Source: Flavobacterium solisilvae
GTDB lineage: Bacteria; Bacteroidota; Bacteroidia; Flavobacteriales; Flavobacteriaceae
Assembly: GCF_012911605.1 (NCBI RefSeq)
Contig: NZ_JAAMPT010000199.1
Span: 18,584-82,583 of the forward strand
Length of the DNA stretch: 64,000 nt
Reading direction: 5' to 3'
Shown here: piece after piece, positions 1 through 8,591 of the stretch
Position numbering within the stretch: the stretch's first letter is position 1
Layout of the letters: each line of letters starts with the position of its first letter
Translations under genes and position numbers: made by a program
Notes under the pieces: model-generated
Databases searched by the model: none
Seen by the model: the letters and a program-made list of their open reading frames with translations, nothing else
What the model was told of the DNA's origin: nothing

Positions 1-1980
1 ATGTTGTACCCGCTACTACTGTTGGCGGATTGTAAGTAGCTCCGTTTGCTCCGGCAATTAACGTTCCTCCAGAATTTGAGTTTAAAGCATTGGAGTACCA
101 CTGATAAGTAGGTGTTCCTATCCCATTATTTATTGTAAATGATAAAACTGTCGCCGATTGTCCTACACAAACAGTTGAGTCCTGCGGTTGAACAACAACT
201 ACAGGTGCTAAATTAACAACAACTATCGCAATTGAAGAAGTAACACTACATCCAACTCCATTAGGCTGTGTTACTATACAATAATAGTAAAAAGTACCTG
301 CCACATCTGATGGTGGTAAATAAGTGTTACTTGTTGCTCCTGAAATAAGAACTCCTGTTGTTGTACTATTTGTTGTCGATTTATACCACTGGTAATTATA
401 AAGAGTTCCAATTCCTCCGGAAACTAGCACTTCTAAGAGTGAAGGTGTTGTATTTTGACATAAAGATTGAGTGTTTATAGGCTGAGAAGTAACTATAGGA
501 TCTGCAATTACATTTATTTCGGCTACATCGCTTTTTATAGCTCCGCAACCGCTTCCTGAAAAAGCTATTTCAACATAATAATAGTATGCTCCCGGAACAT
601 TAAAAGTATTAGGTAAAAATGTTGATAATGTAGCTCCGGGAATTAAAGTTCCTCCTAAATTTGAAGCTGTATTATTCGAGTACCATTGATAACTTGGTGT
701 TCCTGTACCACCTGTAAAGGAAACGCTTAATGGATTAGTGATGGTTGCTCCGACACAAATACTTTGCTGCGGTAATGGATTTTGATCTATTGTAGCAGAA
801 GGGATTACATTAACCAAAGCTGTATTTGTAGCGATAGTAGCGCAATTTCCTGTTATGTTTGGAAAAGTTACCAAGCAGTAATAATACAAACTTCCTATAT
901 TAGTAGCCGGTGGTGTAAAAGTTGCATTAGTTTCTCCCGGTAAAAATGTTCCTGTTGTTGTATCATCATTTGTATTGGAATACCATTGAAAAGTTGGAGA
1001 ACCACTTCCTGTTGACGGAGTAACACTCAATATTGATGGAGTACCGCCAACACAAACCGTACTTGATTGGGGCTGATTTATAATACTTGGAGATGTATTT
1101 ACTATTACTGCTGCTGTTTGGCTGTTTACAGAACAACCGGGAGTAGATTGTGTTACTGTACAATAATAATATATTGTTCCTACAGTAGTGGTAGGCGGAA
1201 CATAATTGGCTGTTGTTGCTCCTGAAATTAAAATTCCACCTGTATTAGAATTGGATGTATTGGAATACCATTGATACAAAAGAGTACCGTTGCCTCCTGA
1301 AGCTGTTACAGTTAATATTGTTGGTGTTGCTCCTTGGCATAAGGTTTGAGTAACTAAAGGTTGATTTGTAATGATTGGGTCAGTAAAAACATTAACCTGA
1401 GCAATATTACTTGTTGCAACTCCACATCCATTTCCTGATAAAGAAATTTCGACATAATAATAGTATGTTCCTGCTAAAGTATAAACCGGAGGTAAATAGG
1501 AAGCTGTTGTTGCTCCCGAAATAGTAGTTCCTCCTGTTGTAGTATTGTTGACATTTGAAAACCATTGGTATGTTGCCGTTCCTGCTCCTCCGATATAAGA
1601 AACTGAAAGAGCAGTAGGTAATGACACTCCTACACAAAGTTCCTGAGATATTAGAGGTTGCGTTACTATAGTTGGTAAAGGATTTACGGTTACCGATGCT
1701 ACACTTGAAGTTAATCCTGAACATCCTCCAGAAGCTAATGAAATCACACAATAATAATACACAACACCAACAGTATTTGAAGGAGGCATATAGGAACTAT
1801 TAACAGCTCCCGATATTGCTGTTCCTCCCACAGTAGAGTTAACCGTATTGGCATACCATTGATAAGACGGTGTTACCGAAGTGCTACTCAAAGCCACTGA
1901 TAATAAAGTAGGATTACCGTCTAAACAAACTGTACTGGAAACTGGTTGTGTGGTAATTACTGGTGCAGGATTAACCGTAA
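1..1980 (-). repeat. Tandem Ig-like module repeats with a three-module superperiod
   Basis: Within the adhesin gene the tyrosine-rich strand recurs at 279-290, 574-587, 875-886, 1160-1171, 1452-1465 and 1748-1759, a spacing of 285-301 bp. Modules three apart resemble each other more than neighbours do. The modules at 574 and 1452 both read YYYYVEI followed by SGSGCG or SGNGCG. Those at 279 and 1160 share STVCVG. The superperiod is therefore about 873-881 bp. Confidence 0.8.
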
Positions 1981-4312
1981 TTACATAATTTATCGGAGTT
2001 CCTACACAGTTATTAAATGATGGTGTAATTGTGTATGTTACTGTTCCATTTGTTGTATTTGTTGTGGTAATAGTTTGTGCCGGAATAGTACTTGAAGTTC
2101 CGGAAGTAACAAAACCTGTTACTCCAGTGGTTCCAACAGCAGTCCACGAAAATGTAGTTCCAGAAGGATTAGCTGTTAAAATAACAGGAGTCGTTTGGGA
2201 ACCCGAACAAATTGTTTGGGATAAAGTTGTATTAGTAATTACGGGTGCTTCATTAACCGAGAATGTTTGAGAAGCGGTATTCGAAACTCCACACTCATTC
2301 GTTACTGTTAATAAAACAGTATATGAACCTGTTGAAGTATAACTTATAGTTCCCGGATTTAGAGTATTAGCCGTTGCCGGATTTCCGCCAGGAAAACTCC
2401 AAGCATAAGTAAGTGAACTTCCTGTTGGTGCACAAGAAGCTACTGTGGCAACAGGTGTGATGTTTGCTGTTCCACAGAAGTTGTTTATTGCAGCTATTGA
2501 AACCGTTGGTGGTTTTTTTACTGTTACTGTTTGGGAAGTTGTTGTACTTCCACAGGAATTTGTTGTGGTTAATGTAATCGTATAATTTCCCGGTTCCGTA
2601 AAATTAAAAGAAGCATTTTGAGTTGTTTGATTAGGAATTGGCGTAATTGATGTGCCACAATTTGTAGGTGCATAAGCAACAGACCATTGATATGATGGAG
2701 TTGCACATTGGTTTGCTAAGTTGGTAGTATTTGTTGTTGTGACTGCTAATGGCGTGCACCCAGAAGTTGTATTTAACGTGAATTGAGGTGTTAGTTGAGG
2801 TTCGATACAAATAGTTTGAATTTTAGTCGTAATTCCACAAAAATTTTGAGCAGTCAATGTTACAGTATAGGTTCCCGGAACAGTATAAGTATGATTTATA
2901 TTTTGAGGAGCTGATGGCTGTGAAGTAATAATTGGAGAACCATCACCAAAATTCCATGTGTAAATAGCACTTTGCGAACAATTCTGACCATATCCTGAAA
3001 CTGTAGTATTTGTAAATAAAACACTTGTATTAACACATGCAATAGTAGCCGATGAGAAATCTGCTAAAGGTTTAGTGAGTATTGATATATTACCTAGAGT
3101 AAAAGGTGTTGTACCACAAGCATTAGTTACATTTAATTTAACCTCAAAACTAGGTGTTGGACAACTGCTCGTTGTATAAATATGAGGAATTGGATAATTA
3201 GATGAACTTGAAGGATTTGAAGAGTTATAGAAACTAGAGCTATTTAATTGACCCTGAGTTAATAATAAAGTTTCTCCATCTCCATAATCTATACTATAAG
3301 TTGTATCAAGTGAATTACTTCCCCAATTTGATATAGAAAATTGTAAGTTTGATGTAGGTGCACATAAATTTTGAGTTGAACCAGGACTGTTCAATCCTCC
3401 TAGAGGGTTAGATACATTTTTTACTATATAAGTTTTTGAATTTGAACATCCATTATTACCATTAGCCGTAATAACCATAGAATATGCGCCTATTGTAGAA
3501 TAAGTATGTGAAATTGGAAAAGAAATGTTACTTTGTAGATTTCCATCTCCCCAATTAATAGAATAAGATGTTACACAGTTGGAAATTGAAGTGTTGCCAA
3601 CTGTTATTGAATAAACAGGGTTTGAAGATGCATTAGAACAGTTGCTAAATGGATCAAATGGAAAATTAACATCGGAAAAACTAATGTCTGGCTTCTGCTT
3701 AACTGTAATTATTTTAGTTTTTGTAACTGTACAACCTCCTCCTGTTACTGTTAAAGTTACTGTGAAATTTTGTGTTCCACATCCTAGAGCAACAAAAATA
3801 TGTGATGGGTTTTGTGCAGTAGATATTGGTGTTGAATCTCCAAAATCCCAAGAGTAGGAATATGCTATTGTTCCTGTTACAGTTGAATTGAATTGTATCG
3901 AAGTGCCTGAACAAGTATTGTCATTTGTAAAAGTAAAATCTACGGTTGGTATTGCAGTTACAATAACAGTAGTATTTCCTGTTTGCAACTGAGTAGTATT
4001 TGTGCTATCTTGAACACTTACCAAAGAATACGTAAAAGTACCTGCTGTTCCAGTGGGAGCAGAAACTGTAACTGTATTTCCCGAAGTTGTCGCCACTGTC
4101 AGATCAGGTCCATTATTTATTTTATAAGTAAACGTATAAGGTGCTGTTCCGCCGCTTCCAGTGAAAGTGATTAGTGGACTGGCTGCGTTTTGGCAGACAG
4201 TTGTTCCTCCAGTAATCGTAGCGGCTGGCGCAAGTGGTGCGGTGTTTTCTTTTGCGTTTGCATTTATGACAGAGGATAGACAAAAAAATAGTAGTACGTA
4301 TAGTTGCTTCAT
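1..4312 (-). CDS. Giant secreted PKD/Ig-like repeat adhesin, C-terminus off the left edge
   Basis: The frame opens at ATG 4312 and stays open to base 1, giving at least 1437 residues. It begins with a signal peptide (MKQLYVLLFFCLSSVINA). The first roughly 780 residues contain PKD-type modules, recognised by WDFGD, INWGDG, IDYGDG and WNFGDG motifs and threonine-rich beta-strand sequence. The rest is a run of Ig-like modules of about 95-100 residues, each with a YQWY or YQWF core, a TGGT.I.GA turn and a YYYC or YYYYVE strand. Cysteines recur in most modules. This is the usual make-up of large flavobacterial surface proteins (SprB-like adhesins) that type IX secretion exports by a C-terminal signal. 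That signal would lie outside the window, so T9SS export is inferred from family knowledge and from porU/porV nearby. No partner gene is visible. Confidence is high for a secreted repeat protein and low for a specific role. Confidence 0.9.
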   Translation of the reverse strand, partial: MKQLYVLLFFCLSSVINANAKENTAPLAPAATITGGTTVCQNAASPLITFTGSGGTAPYTFTYKINNGPDLTVATTSGNTVTVSAPTGTAGTFTYSLVSVQDSTNTTQLQTGNTTVIVTAIPTVDFTFTNDNTCSGTSIQFNSTVTGTIAYSYSWDFGDSTPISTAQNPSHIFVALGCGTQNFTVTLTVTGGGCTVTKTKIITVKQKPDISFSDVNFPFDPFSNCSNASSNPVYSITVGNTSISNCVTSYSINWGDGNLQSNISFPISHTYSTIGAYSMVITANGNNGCSNSKTYIVKNVSNPLGGLNSPGSTQNLCAPTSNLQFSISNWGSNSLDTTYSIDYGDGETLLLTQGQLNSSSFYNSSNPSSSSNYPIPHIYTTSSCPTPSFEVKLNVTNACGTTPFTLGNISILTKPLADFSSATIACVNTSVLFTNTTVSGYGQNCSQSAIYTWNFGDGSPIITSQPSAPQNINHTYTVPGTYTVTLTAQNFCGITTKIQTICIEPQLTPQFTLNTTSGCTPLAVTTTNTTNLANQCATPSYQWSVAYAPTNCGTSITPIPNQTTQNASFNFTEPGNYTITLTTTNSCGSTTTSQTVTVKKPPTVSIAAINNFCGTANITPVATVASCAPTGSSLTYAWSFPGGNPATANTLNPGTISYTSTGSYTVLLTVTNECGVSNTASQTFSVNEAPVITNTTLSQTICSGSQTTPVILTANPSGTTFSWTAVGTTGVTGFVTSGTSSTIPAQTITTTNTTNGTVTYTITPSFNNCVGTPINYVITVNPAPVITTQPVSSTVCLDGNPTLLSVALSSTSVTPSYQWYANTVNSTVGGTAISGAVNSSYMPPSNTVGVVYYYCVISLASGGCSGLTSSVASVTVNPLPTIVTQPLISQELCVGVSLPTALSVSYIGGAGTATYQWFSNVNNTTTGGTTISGATTASYLPPVYTLAGTYYYYVEISLSGNGCGVATSNIAQVNVFTDPIITNQPLVTQTLCQGATPTILTVTASGGNGTLLYQWYSNTSNSNTGGILISGATTANYVPPTTTVGTIYYYCTVTQSTPGCSVNSQTAAVIVNTSPSIINQPQSSTVCVGGTPSILSVTPSTGSGSPTFQWYSNTNDDTTTGTFLPGETNATFTPPATNIGSLYYYCLVTFPNITGNCATIATNTALVNVIPSATIDQNPLPQQSICVGATITNPLSVSFTGGTGTPSYQWYSNNTASNLGGTLIPGATLSTFLPNTFNVPGAYYYYVEIAFSGSGCGAIKSDVAEINVIADPIVTSQPINTQSLCQNTTPSLLEVLVSGGIGTLYNYQWYKSTTNSTTTGVLISGATSNTYLPPSDVAGTFYYYCIVTQPNGVGCSVTSSIAIVVVNLAPVVVVQPQDSTVCVGQSATVLSFTINNGIGTPTYQWYSNALNSNSGGTLIAGANGATYNPPTVVAGTT

Positions 4313-4448
4313 CCGTTTTATTTTAATTTGATATTTTTTAACAGTTCTAGGTGAATTATTTGACAAAATTGGTTAATTTATAGTTAATTACGAAATTATT
4401 TTGCTTTATTTCTTGTTGTTATAGGTTTTGTTTTGAATTCAAATTACA

Positions 4449-4494
4449 AATACCACCGGCAGGTTTCTAAATAATAGTCTTTGCCGATGGTATT
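4449..4494. other. Imperfect inverted repeat upstream of the adhesin gene
   Basis: Two 13-bp arms (4449-4461 and 4482-4494) are complementary except at one position and enclose a 20-nt loop. No T-run follows on either strand, so this does not look like an intrinsic terminator. It lies about 140 bp upstream of the adhesin start, in a 382-bp gene-free stretch (4313-4694), and could be an operator or a leader structure. Apart from this and the hairpin at 4631-4668 I see nothing else there. Confidence 0.4.
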
Positions 4495-4630
4495 GTTACC
4501 ACAAATATTATTGACAAATATAAATTGTTGGTTTGGAAGTATTTTACGGGAAACCGTAATGGAAGAAAAAAGTTTGAAAAAAGAGAAAAGAAGCAAGAGA
4601 AAAGATAATAGAAATGGCTTCTCGATACAA

Positions 4631-4668
4631 TTTTACAAACTAAAAATTGGCATTTTCAGTTTGTAAAA
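4631..4668 (-). terminator. Hairpin downstream of the response regulator gene
   Basis: The 11-bp arms TTTTACAAACT (4631-4641) and AGTTTGTAAAA (4658-4668) are perfectly complementary. The hairpin begins 27 nt beyond the response-regulator stop. The stem is AT-rich and no strong U-tract follows, so termination efficiency is uncertain. Confidence 0.45.
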
Positions 4669-4694
4669 TCACTCGAAGAGACGGAAGGACGTGA

Positions 4695-5360
4695 CTATAT
4701 AATGCCTAAATCTTTGGTGATGGCGATTAGATGGATGTTGTTGTTGGCTTTGAAGTAATCTTTTAGTTTGGCTACTCTTTTTTCGATGGTGGATTTGCTG
4801 TTGGGTGTAATGTTTAGGTGTTTGAAAAGGGTTTCCATTTCTTCTATGGCAACACCGTTTGCTAGATGAGAAAGCAAGGTAATGTCGTAATTGTCTATTT
4901 CTTTTGCTGTTTTGTCTTGTAATGCATGGGCTAGCTCGGGAGAAATGAAAGTTTTTCCATAGAGTAGTGTTTCGATGGCCGTTTTGAGTTGGCTGATGCT
5001 GTTTCTTCCTTTTTTTACGTAGCCATTTATTTGCGCTTCGTCAAAAAGTGTTTTGATGATATAGGGTTTGTCTTCTACGGAATAGACGATAACATTTATT
5101 TCGGGGTGGATTTTTTTGATGGCTTGAATAAGTTCTTCTCCTGACGCTATTTTTACTTCGCGATAGTCTTCTACAAAAGATAAATCGCTAATTAGCAAAT
5201 CAAATGGTTGGTGGTCTTGTAGTGCTTTTTTGAATTTTAGAATGGCATCATCACAATATTTGGCATATTGTATTTCTTGAACTCCCAAATCTTTTAGTGT
5301 TTGTTCTACTGCTATATTGATACTGTCAAAATCTTCGGCTATTAGGACTTTTTTGTACAT
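4695..5360 (-). CDS. Response regulator with C-terminal HTH, partner of the adjacent kinase
   Basis: The 221-residue protein has an N-terminal receiver domain: acidic pair E9/D10, phospho-acceptor D59 in LLISDLSF, a conserved S/T-position serine in VIVYSVED near 94, and lysines in GYVKKG near 116. A C-terminal segment (about 155-221) resembles a LuxR/NarL-type helix-turn-helix (LLSHLANGVAIEEMETLF). It is probably a DNA-binding transcription factor activated by the upstream kinase. The gap to the kinase gene is only 6 bp, so they form an operon. Targets are unknown. Confidence is high for the receiver domain and moderate for the DNA-binding half, which is divergent. Confidence 0.88.
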   Translation of the reverse strand: MYKKVLIAEDFDSINIAVEQTLKDLGVQEIQYAKYCDDAILKFKKALQDHQPFDLLISDLSFVEDYREVKIASGEELIQAIKKIHPEINVIVYSVEDKPYIIKTLFDEAQINGYVKKGRNSISQLKTAIETLLYGKTFISPELAHALQDKTAKEIDNYDITLLSHLANGVAIEEMETLFKHLNITPNSKSTIEKRVAKLKDYFKANNNIHLIAITKDLGII

Positions 5361-5366
5361 ACTCTT

Positions 5367-7010
5367 TTAATTTGGGATGGTAATTTTTACTTTGAAACCT
5401 TTATTGGGTTCGGTATCAAATGTAATAGTTCCTTTTAGTGAATGAATACGGTTTTCCGCATTTTGAAGTCCATTTTTTAAATTTAACAAATTGGAGGTTC
5501 CAATTCCGTTGTCGGAATAGGTTGCTTCTATCCTATTTTTATCTGTTTTAATGCTGATTCCAACTAATGTACACTGACTATGTTTTTTCATATTGACCAA
5601 TAATTCTTGGAACACTCTATGAATGGCTACTTTGATTTCTTTGGAAGTTTTTTGGTGCTGAAATCCATCTACATTTACGATCACATTTCTATCATCCGTG
5701 TTATAACTTGCCATCATGGCTTTTAGCTTTTCAAGGTAATTTTCCCCTGTATCAATATCTCTGTTTTCTCCCGATATGTTTCTAGTTCTAGAGTAGATAG
5801 TGTCTAAATTTTCCAACAAGGCTTCTTTGTTTAGTGGATTTTCCAAGTTTTGGGTTTCGGCAAAAGCTATGGCATTGTGCACATCATTGGCTAGTTCGTC
5901 ATGAAGTCTTTTGGCAATTCGAGTTTCGGTTCTATAGGCTGTTTCTTCGATTTTTTTACGATTACTTATTTTAATTCTGTAATAAATAAAAATAGCCAGT
6001 CCAGTGAGTAGTACTATTCCAAGTATAAAATATTCTTTTAACTGCTTTTGTCTTTCAAGTTCTTTTGTTGCTTTTTTGGAATCAAACTTAATTTTTGCAA
6101 ATTGGTTTTTGGCTATTTGTCTTGCTTTTGTTATGCTGTCTGACAAATGGATTTGTTGTAAGGCTAATTCTTTTGCTGTATTGGGTTCACTGTTTGCAAT
6201 CATTATTTTTAACGCAATTAGTTCATCGTCAGGACTATTTGTTTTATGTGAAGCTTGATAGGCTTTGTTAGCAAATTCAAAAGCCAACTGTGAATTTTTC
6301 TTTTGGTAGTAATCTGCTAGATGAACATAAGAGGTTGCTAGCTCATAATAATCATTTATGCTATCTCTAATTTTTAAAGATTGGTTCAAATAATCGACAG
6401 CTTGGGGTTGGTTTAATTTAAATAATGCAAATCCAAGATTACTTAAATTTTTAGCATATTGTAATTTATTTACTATTAGCGAATCAACTGTAATAGTATT
6501 CAAAAGAATATCAGCAGCCTTTTTATATTGTCTTTTTTCTAAATATACTACTGCTATATTATTTTTAAAGATGCATTTATTGAGGTCGCTTAATGAATCG
6601 TTAAAACATTTGTTATAATAATTTAGAGCTTCTTCATAATTATGTTGCTCTTGATAAGCAATTCCTAATAAATTATAGATATAGGGCAAATACTTTGAAT
6701 TTTCTACATTTTTATAGGCTTCTGTAACGGTACTTTCCATTTCGGAAAAATCACAAAAATGTTTTTGAATTGCTGCTAATTGAAGTAAGGCATATACTTT
6801 TTGGTCTGAGTTAATTGCTGTAATTTTTGCTTTTTCATAATAGAAATAAGCACTGTCATACTTTTGATCTGTCAGCCATTTTTCGGCGAAATTAATATTT
6901 ACTTTATAATCTTGATTGGAAAATAAAGCTTCTTTTTGTTTCTTTTCATTACATGAAAGAAAAAGGGTTATTAATAAAAAAATCGGGAAACTTAACCTTT
7001 TGAGTATCAT
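5367..7010 (-). CDS. TPR-containing sensor histidine kinase, lipobox N-terminus
   Basis: This is a 547-residue membrane kinase. A signal sequence ends in a lipobox-like LFLSC near residue 20. Residues about 30-310 are TPR-like helical repeats with alternating Y/A/L pairs. One transmembrane helix (YFILGIVLLTGLAIFIYY) lies near 325-345. A HisKA_3-type dimerisation segment follows, with RLHDELANDVHNA carrying the phospho-acceptor histidine, then an HATPase domain with N-box ELLVNMKKHS and G-box YSDNGIGT. This is the architecture of Bacteroidetes LytS/NarX-type kinases that sense through extracytoplasmic TPRs. It is encoded between a small lipoprotein gene and the response regulator on the same strand. 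The signal sensed is unknown. The lipoprotein upstream is an attractive but unproven partner. Confidence 0.9.
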   Translation of the reverse strand: MILKRLSFPIFLLITLFLSCNEKKQKEALFSNQDYKVNINFAEKWLTDQKYDSAYFYYEKAKITAINSDQKVYALLQLAAIQKHFCDFSEMESTVTEAYKNVENSKYLPYIYNLLGIAYQEQHNYEEALNYYNKCFNDSLSDLNKCIFKNNIAVVYLEKRQYKKAADILLNTITVDSLIVNKLQYAKNLSNLGFALFKLNQPQAVDYLNQSLKIRDSINDYYELATSYVHLADYYQKKNSQLAFEFANKAYQASHKTNSPDDELIALKIMIANSEPNTAKELALQQIHLSDSITKARQIAKNQFAKIKFDSKKATKELERQKQLKEYFILGIVLLTGLAIFIYYRIKISNRKKIEETAYRTETRIAKRLHDELANDVHNAIAFAETQNLENPLNKEALLENLDTIYSRTRNISGENRDIDTGENYLEKLKAMMASYNTDDRNVIVNVDGFQHQKTSKEIKVAIHRVFQELLVNMKKHSQCTLVGISIKTDKNRIEATYSDNGIGTSNLLNLKNGLQNAENRIHSLKGTITFDTEPNKGFKVKITIPN

Positions 7011-7025
7011 TTCCCGAAGTTATTT

Positions 7026-7050
7026 AATTTTCTTTTATAAAAAGAAAATT
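7026..7050. other. Perfect intercistronic hairpin between lipoprotein and kinase
   Basis: AATTTTCTTTT (7026-7036) and AAAAGAAAATT (7040-7050) are perfect 11-bp arms with a 3-nt loop. The hairpin lies in the 50-bp gap between the small lipoprotein stop and the kinase start. It may attenuate or process the transcript so that the small protein is made in excess. Confidence 0.5.
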
Positions 7051-7060
7051 ATAAAAAAAA

Positions 7061-7228
7061 TTACGGTTTTGGTGGTTTTGGAACTCCAGTTTGACCTCCA
7101 GTTCCTCCACCGCTATCGTCATCACTTACTGTTTGATTAGCAACTGTATCTTCAATTGCATCTGCTGTACAAGATGTCAATGAAGCAAAAGACATCATAA
7201 AAAACGAGAATAAAATTATTTTTTTCAT
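7061..7228 (-). CDS. Small 55-residue lipoprotein with acidic/Gly/Pro tail
   Basis: ATG 7228 opens a 55-residue frame ending at TAA 7061-7063. Residues 1-20 are a lipoprotein signal (MKKIILFSFFMMSF, then ASLTSC with the lipid-accepting cysteine at 20). The mature part is about 35 residues: an acidic stretch (SDDDSGGG), then a Gly/Pro/Lys tail ending VPKPPKP. I recognise no family. It precedes the TPR kinase on the same strand by 50 bp. A similar small lipoprotein with a Pro-rich acidic tail stands next to the other TPR regulator (53147-53341). It could be a signalling or accessory lipoprotein for the kinase. Support for the frame is the lipobox, the context and its resemblance to that other gene. 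Confidence 0.75.
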   Translation of the reverse strand: MKKIILFSFFMMSFASLTSCTADAIEDTVANQTVSDDDSGGGTGGQTGVPKPPKP

Positions 7229-7260
7229 TGTAATAATCATTAAGAATTAAACATAATTGT

Positions 7261-7315
7261 GGCTGTTCGGGTTCTGCCCGAAAGCCATAGTCAGGGCAAA
7301 TGCCTGAGCTTTTTT
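7261..7315. promoter_or_regulatory. Double-hairpin leader upstream of the small lipoprotein
   Basis: A stable hairpin covers 7261-7285: GGCT and TTCGGG pair with CCCGAA and AGCC around loop TTCTG, with one bulged base. A second, smaller one (TCAGG/CCTGA type) covers about 7291-7307, and a T6 run follows on the plus strand at 7310-7315. In the minus direction the first hairpin lies 32 nt upstream of the lipoprotein ATG. On the plus strand the second hairpin plus T-run resembles a terminator, although no plus-strand gene precedes it. The 14-nt stretch 7264-7277 resembles leader sequences at 48250-48263 and 53001-53014. Confidence 0.5.
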
Positions 7316-7565
7316 GAGTACTCGATTGTTTTTTTGGGAAGTGAAGTGTGTTGTTACAAAACCTTATTTTTTATACTTCCCGAACAAAAATTTCGGTTTT
7401 GTACAACAACACTTTTTTAGAACTAGTTTTGTACATTTGTTCTATCGCGACGTAGAACAAGAACTAATTCTGAGGCAAAGTAAAAGCGGTTTTTGTCCAG
7501 AATTGATAAGGATTTCCGATGTTTCCGATATTTCCGAAAAATTCTGTTTAATTCATTTTCAAGAC

Positions 7566-8396
7566 ATGAAATTATCTCATATTGATTATCCAAAAGCTAT
7601 CAAAAACAAGTTAAAAGAAGCTTGTGATGGTGAGTTTTCTAGTTATCTTTTGGATCCGAAATTGACTAGTTTAAGAACTATTTGTGAAATTATTGTTGAC
7701 AGAGAATTATCTAAAGCAGATGAGAATACGTTTCGATTGTTTTTTAATATTGCGAAAGAAGACGATTTAAAAAAAGGCATTCAGAAATTTGACATTGATC
7801 GTTTAAAACCAATACAATTTTTCATTAAACGAGAAAATTATAACGCTGGTGTTGAGTATCTGGAGATCTTAGCTATTATGGTTGATTTTAAACCAAGACC
7901 ATTAAGTAATTTTATTAAAAATGATAGTTTAGACAGCCCAAAATCAGAGAAAACTACTGATGATAGGAAAAGCACTTTTTTTGAACCTAAAGAAGATGAA
8001 AAAGGTTTTTCTAGAAAAAAGAAAATTGGGTTTTGGATTTTAGGCTTTACTGTGATGCTTTTGGCGGGTTATGGAATAAAAGAACTTGTTGTGCCTGAAA
8101 AGCAATGCATGGTTTGGAAAGGTGATCATTATGAAAAAATAGATTGTCAGGATGAGAAATTGGGATTGATTCACGAAATTGTTATACCTTTTGATGAGAA
8201 CGAATTTGAACTACGGAAAATTAAAGTTTGTGATACCACTACTTTTTTAAAAAATGGGAAAGCTATTGTTTGGTATGGTAAAAAAGATGGAGAAGTCACT
8301 TTTTTCAACCAAGATGGACGAAATCCAGAGAATGGTGATGAATTAAAAGAAATTACGACTTACATGATTAATAAATATGTTGGGGAATGTGACTAA
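7566..8396 (+). CDS. Single-pass membrane protein of unknown function, four extracytoplasmic Cys
   Basis: I chose ATG 7566 (276 residues). The frame stays open back to an in-frame start at 7314, but 7314-7565 looks non-coding: simple repeats of TTTCCGA and a TACATTTG -7-like box near 7430. From 7566 the protein has a charged cytoplasmic N-terminal domain of about 150 residues, a low-complexity acidic/lysine linker, one transmembrane helix (IGFWILGFTVMLLAGYGI) and a C-terminal domain of about 95 residues with four cysteines (QCMVW, DCQDE, VCDTT, GECD). Lys/Arg before the helix place the N-terminus in the cytoplasm. I recognise no family. If the longer start is used the protein has 360 residues. 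It is transcribed divergently from the kinase operon. Confidence 0.72.
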   Translation: MKLSHIDYPKAIKNKLKEACDGEFSSYLLDPKLTSLRTICEIIVDRELSKADENTFRLFFNIAKEDDLKKGIQKFDIDRLKPIQFFIKRENYNAGVEYLEILAIMVDFKPRPLSNFIKNDSLDSPKSEKTTDDRKSTFFEPKEDEKGFSRKKKIGFWILGFTVMLLAGYGIKELVVPEKQCMVWKGDHYEKIDCQDEKLGLIHEIVIPFDENEFELRKIKVCDTTTFLKNGKAIVWYGKKDGEVTFFNQDGRNPENGDELKEITTYMINKYVGECD

Positions 8397-8554
8397 ATAT
8401 GAACCTTAATTAGTTTTAAGTGAATTTTAAGTGAAGGGATTTTAACGGGTTGAAGACATTGCTGTTGTTGAGTTTTGATTGATTGGTCTTAATTTTTTGA
8501 ACATAGTATAGAGTGAAATTCAAACGTTATAGTTGAGAATTGCATTTAAAGCAC

Positions 8555-8585
8555 TTGTACAGCTGATAGGCTTTCTATAATTTTG
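8555..8585 (+). promoter_or_regulatory. Flavobacterial promoter TTG-N20-TAATTTTG
   Basis: TTG at 8555-8557, 20 nt, then TAATTTTG at 8578-8585 fits the Bacteroidetes consensus exactly. The -7 box ends only 6 nt before ATG 8592, so the transcript may have almost no leader. A tandem 11-bp direct repeat (8414-8424 and 8425-8435) lies further upstream. Confidence 0.65.
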
Positions 8586-8591
8586 TCCAGA

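Noticed and set aside
966..2270. Short frames in the left 2 kb as separate genes
   Set aside because: They are off-frame readings of the continuous minus-strand adhesin frame, which is open from 4312 to 1.
4481..4666. 61-codon plus-strand frame
   Set aside because: It is lysine-rich, overlaps two hairpins and has no recognisable promoter; intergenic origin is more likely.
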